Source of the DNA: an uncultured Lachnospiraceae bacterium
GTDB taxonomy: Bacteria; Bacillota; Clostridia; Lachnospirales; Lachnospiraceae
Assembly (NCBI GenBank): GCA_934359535.1
Contig: CAKRLN010000110.1
Location: forward strand, 1 to 7,059
DNA: 7,059 bases
Direction of reading: 5' to 3'
The stretch's first letter is position 1. The number at the start of each line of letters is the position of its first letter. The notes beneath the pieces were generated by a model, which searched no databases, was not told the origin of the DNA, and worked only from the letters and a program-made list of their open reading frames with translations. Positions 5,822 through 7,059 of the stretch are shown here, piece after piece. Made by a program: the position numbers and the translations under genes.

Positions 5822-6599
5822 TCTTTCTCCTTCTCTGACGGTGGCACTCATACATAAGAAGTGTTGCGGAAATCGCCGCATTGAGTGATTCCACCTTTCC
5901 CTCCATCGGAATCCGGATATATTCATCGCTTTGTTCTGCGGTTTTATCGGTCAGTCCGTTTCCCTCGTTTCCGATCAGAAAACCGCATGGCTTTGTGTAA
6001 TCCGGCTCATCATAGCTTTTTTTCCCTTTTAAATGTGCCGCATAAAGCGACACGCCTTTTCCCTTTACCTGTTCAATCGTTCCTGCCAAATCCTCCGTAA
6101 TCCAAAACGGAATACGGTAAATGCTTCCCATTGTAGAACGGACCGTCTTTGGGTTAAACAGGTCAACCGTCGTATGGTTCATTATGATCCCGGTCATTCC
6201 TGCCCCTTCGCCAGTCCTTATCATCGTTCCAAGATTTCCCGGATCCTGGACGCTTTCCAAAATTAAAAGCTGTGTTTTGTCCCCGTCAAACAGCTCATCA
6301 AATTCATAAACCGGCATACGGACAACTGCAAGCACCCCCTGCGGTGTCTGTGTATCCGATACTGCCTTAAATACGGCATCTGTCACGGTCTCATAGGAAT
6401 ATTCCTTTAAAAGTGCCCGATGCTCCGGCACGGAAAGAAAGCTTTCTGAAGCATACACATTCTCGATCCATTCCTTTGGTGCTTCGGAAAACATCTTTGT
6501 ACCTTCCACAACAAAAACACCCTGTTTTTTTCGTTCTTTGGATTTTTTCATCAGCTGTATAAGATTTTTCATCTGCTGATTGCTGCTGCTTGTAATCAT
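5805..6599 (-). CDS. SpoU/TrmH-family RNA 2'-O-ribose methyltransferase (YsgA/RlmB-like)
   Basis: SAM-dependent methyltransferase of the trefoil-knot (SPOUT) class, acting on rRNA or tRNA ribose. At 264 residues it has the normal length for the two-domain type. The N-terminal substrate-binding domain (about 1-100) starts with the ITSSSNQQMKNL stretch and contains VFVVEGTKMF (28-37). The catalytic domain has motif 1 QDPGNLGTMIRTG (118-130, with Arg128), motif 2 IGNEGNGL (209-216) and motif 3 IPMEGKVESLNAA (230-242, with Glu237, Ser238 and Asn240). The ATG at 6599-6597 follows GGAG by 5 nt. It is the first gene of the four-gene operon. The exact RNA target cannot be told from sequence; 23S rRNA is the commonest for this subgroup. 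I found no convincing sigma-A promoter in 6600-6682. Confidence 0.9.
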   Translation of the reverse strand: MITSSSNQQMKNLIQLMKKSKERKKQGVFVVEGTKMFSEAPKEWIENVYASESFLSVPEHRALLKEYSYETVTDAVFKAVSDTQTPQGVLAVVRMPVYEFDELFDGDKTQLLILESVQDPGNLGTMIRTGEGAGMTGIIMNHTTVDLFNPKTVRSTMGSIYRIPFWITEDLAGTIEQVKGKGVSLYAAHLKGKKSYDEPDYTKPCGFLIGNEGNGLTDKTAEQSDEYIRIPMEGKVESLNAAISATLLMYECHRQRRRKNENLV

Positions 6600-6682
6600 A
6601 ATAGCTCCTTTTCGTTCCTTCTTTCCCCTTCAAAATAACGTATATGCCTGCCACACACTTGCGTGACCGGTTTCCTACGTGT

Positions 6683-6712
6683 AAAAAGGGCTGCCATATG
6701 GCAGCCCCTTTC
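6683..6712 (-). terminator. Rho-independent terminator of pfkA
   Basis: A perfect 20-base palindrome, GGGCTGCCATATGGCAGCCC (6688-6707), forms an 8-bp GC-rich stem with a four-base loop. The stem extends by a G-U pair and A-T pairs to about 12 bp. On the minus strand it is followed by five T residues (6687-6683), so it works for the gene ending at 6744, about 35 nt upstream. On the plus strand only CTTT follows, so bidirectional use is doubtful and no plus-strand gene ends here. It also separates pfkA from the trmH-relQ operon downstream on the same strand. Confidence 0.9.
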
Positions 6713-6743
6713 CTGCAATTCTGATTTTATCGATTCTGCCTGA

Positions 6744-7059
6744 TTATACCAGGTTCTTTGCGATTTCATATTCGTACTCTGATACAGATTTGTTCATTGC
6801 AAGTGCTTCATCAATATCAAAGTCACAGAATTTGCCGTCTGCGTGAGCAACAACACGGTTGGATTTGCCTTCGCAAAGGATATCTACTGCATATGCGCCC
6901 ATGATGGATGCATACATACGGTCTTTGCAGGATGGGCTTCCACCACGCTGCATATGTCCTAAGATTGTTGCACGGGATTCCATTCCGGTTGCAGCCTCGA
7001 TACGCTTTGCAAGACCCTGGGAATCACCGATACCCTCAGCATTGATGATGATATAATGC
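6744..7059 (-). CDS. pfkA: 6-phosphofructokinase, C-terminal part (cut by window edge)
   Basis: Glycolytic enzyme that phosphorylates fructose 6-phosphate to fructose 1,6-bisphosphate in the cytoplasm. Only the last 104 residues are visible, starting HYIIINAEGIGD. The fructose 6-phosphate binding motif typical of PfkA is present: GMESRATILGHMQRGGSP, with the Arg, His and Arg that correspond to Arg243, His249 and Arg252 of the Bacillus stearothermophilus enzyme. It is followed by DRMYASIMGAYAV and a short C-terminal tail ending EIAKNLV. The reading frame stays open to the window edge, so this is a 5'-truncated view and not a pseudogene. ATP versus pyrophosphate dependence is decided by residues outside the window. 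It ends in an intrinsic terminator. Confidence 0.93.
   Translation of the reverse strand, partial: HYIIINAEGIGDSQGLAKRIEAATGMESRATILGHMQRGGSPSCKDRMYASIMGAYAVDILCEGKSNRVVAHADGKFCDFDIDEALAMNKSVSEYEYEIAKNLV

Noticed and set aside
6391..6654. Minus-strand open frame of 87 codons overlapping the start of the methyltransferase gene
   Set aside because: It is out of frame with the methyltransferase and simply mirrors its codons; no family resemblance.
6600..6682. Sigma-A promoter for the trmH-relQ operon
   Set aside because: AT-rich patches such as TATACG and TTATTT exist on the minus strand, but no -35 element at a suitable distance is convincing, so no site is called.

Overview
The window looks like a chromosomal piece of an endospore-forming Clostridia member, most likely a Lachnospiraceae-type gut anaerobe. 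That is inferred from a spoVA sporulation locus, a RelQ-type small alarmone synthetase, a YfmR/Uup-type ABC-F protein, strong purine-rich ribosome binding sites and moderate GC. No RNA genes, insertion sequences or CRISPR arrays are visible.

Left part, minus strand (1-1620). A sigma-G-like promoter at 1591-1620 drives a tightly overlapping operon: a 64-residue one-span membrane protein of unknown function, then spoVAA, then spoVAB. These belong to the forespore machinery that moves dipicolinic acid into the spore. Just behind spoVAB is a separate good sigma-A promoter (212-240), a leader of about 80 nt, a ribosome binding site and an ATG at 123-125. This opens a reading frame that runs straight into 19 perfect copies of a tetranucleotide (GTCT on the plus strand, AGAC on the coding strand, 1-76) and then off the window edge. 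It has the architecture of a phase-variable contingency gene and is the most unusual thing here.

Centre, plus strand (1638-2926). A sigma-A promoter, divergent from the spoVA promoter, drives a two-gene threonine/serine exporter-like (ThrE, split YjjP/YjjB type) operon with overlapping stop and start codons.

Right part, minus strand (2929-6599). This is a tightly packed four-gene operon. In transcription order it holds a SpoU/TrmH RNA 2'-O-methyltransferase, an acidic 88-residue protein of unknown function, a RelQ-type (p)ppGpp synthetase, and a Uup/YfmR-type ABC-F translation factor. Overlaps or gaps of about 11 nt suggest translational coupling. The three recognisable products share a ribosome/translation-stress theme, so the 88-residue protein may belong to it too. 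The operon ends 2 nt from the end of the convergent exporter operon, with no terminator between them.

Far right, minus strand (6683-7059). The 3' part of a 6-phosphofructokinase gene (pfkA) enters from the window edge. It ends at a clear intrinsic terminator.
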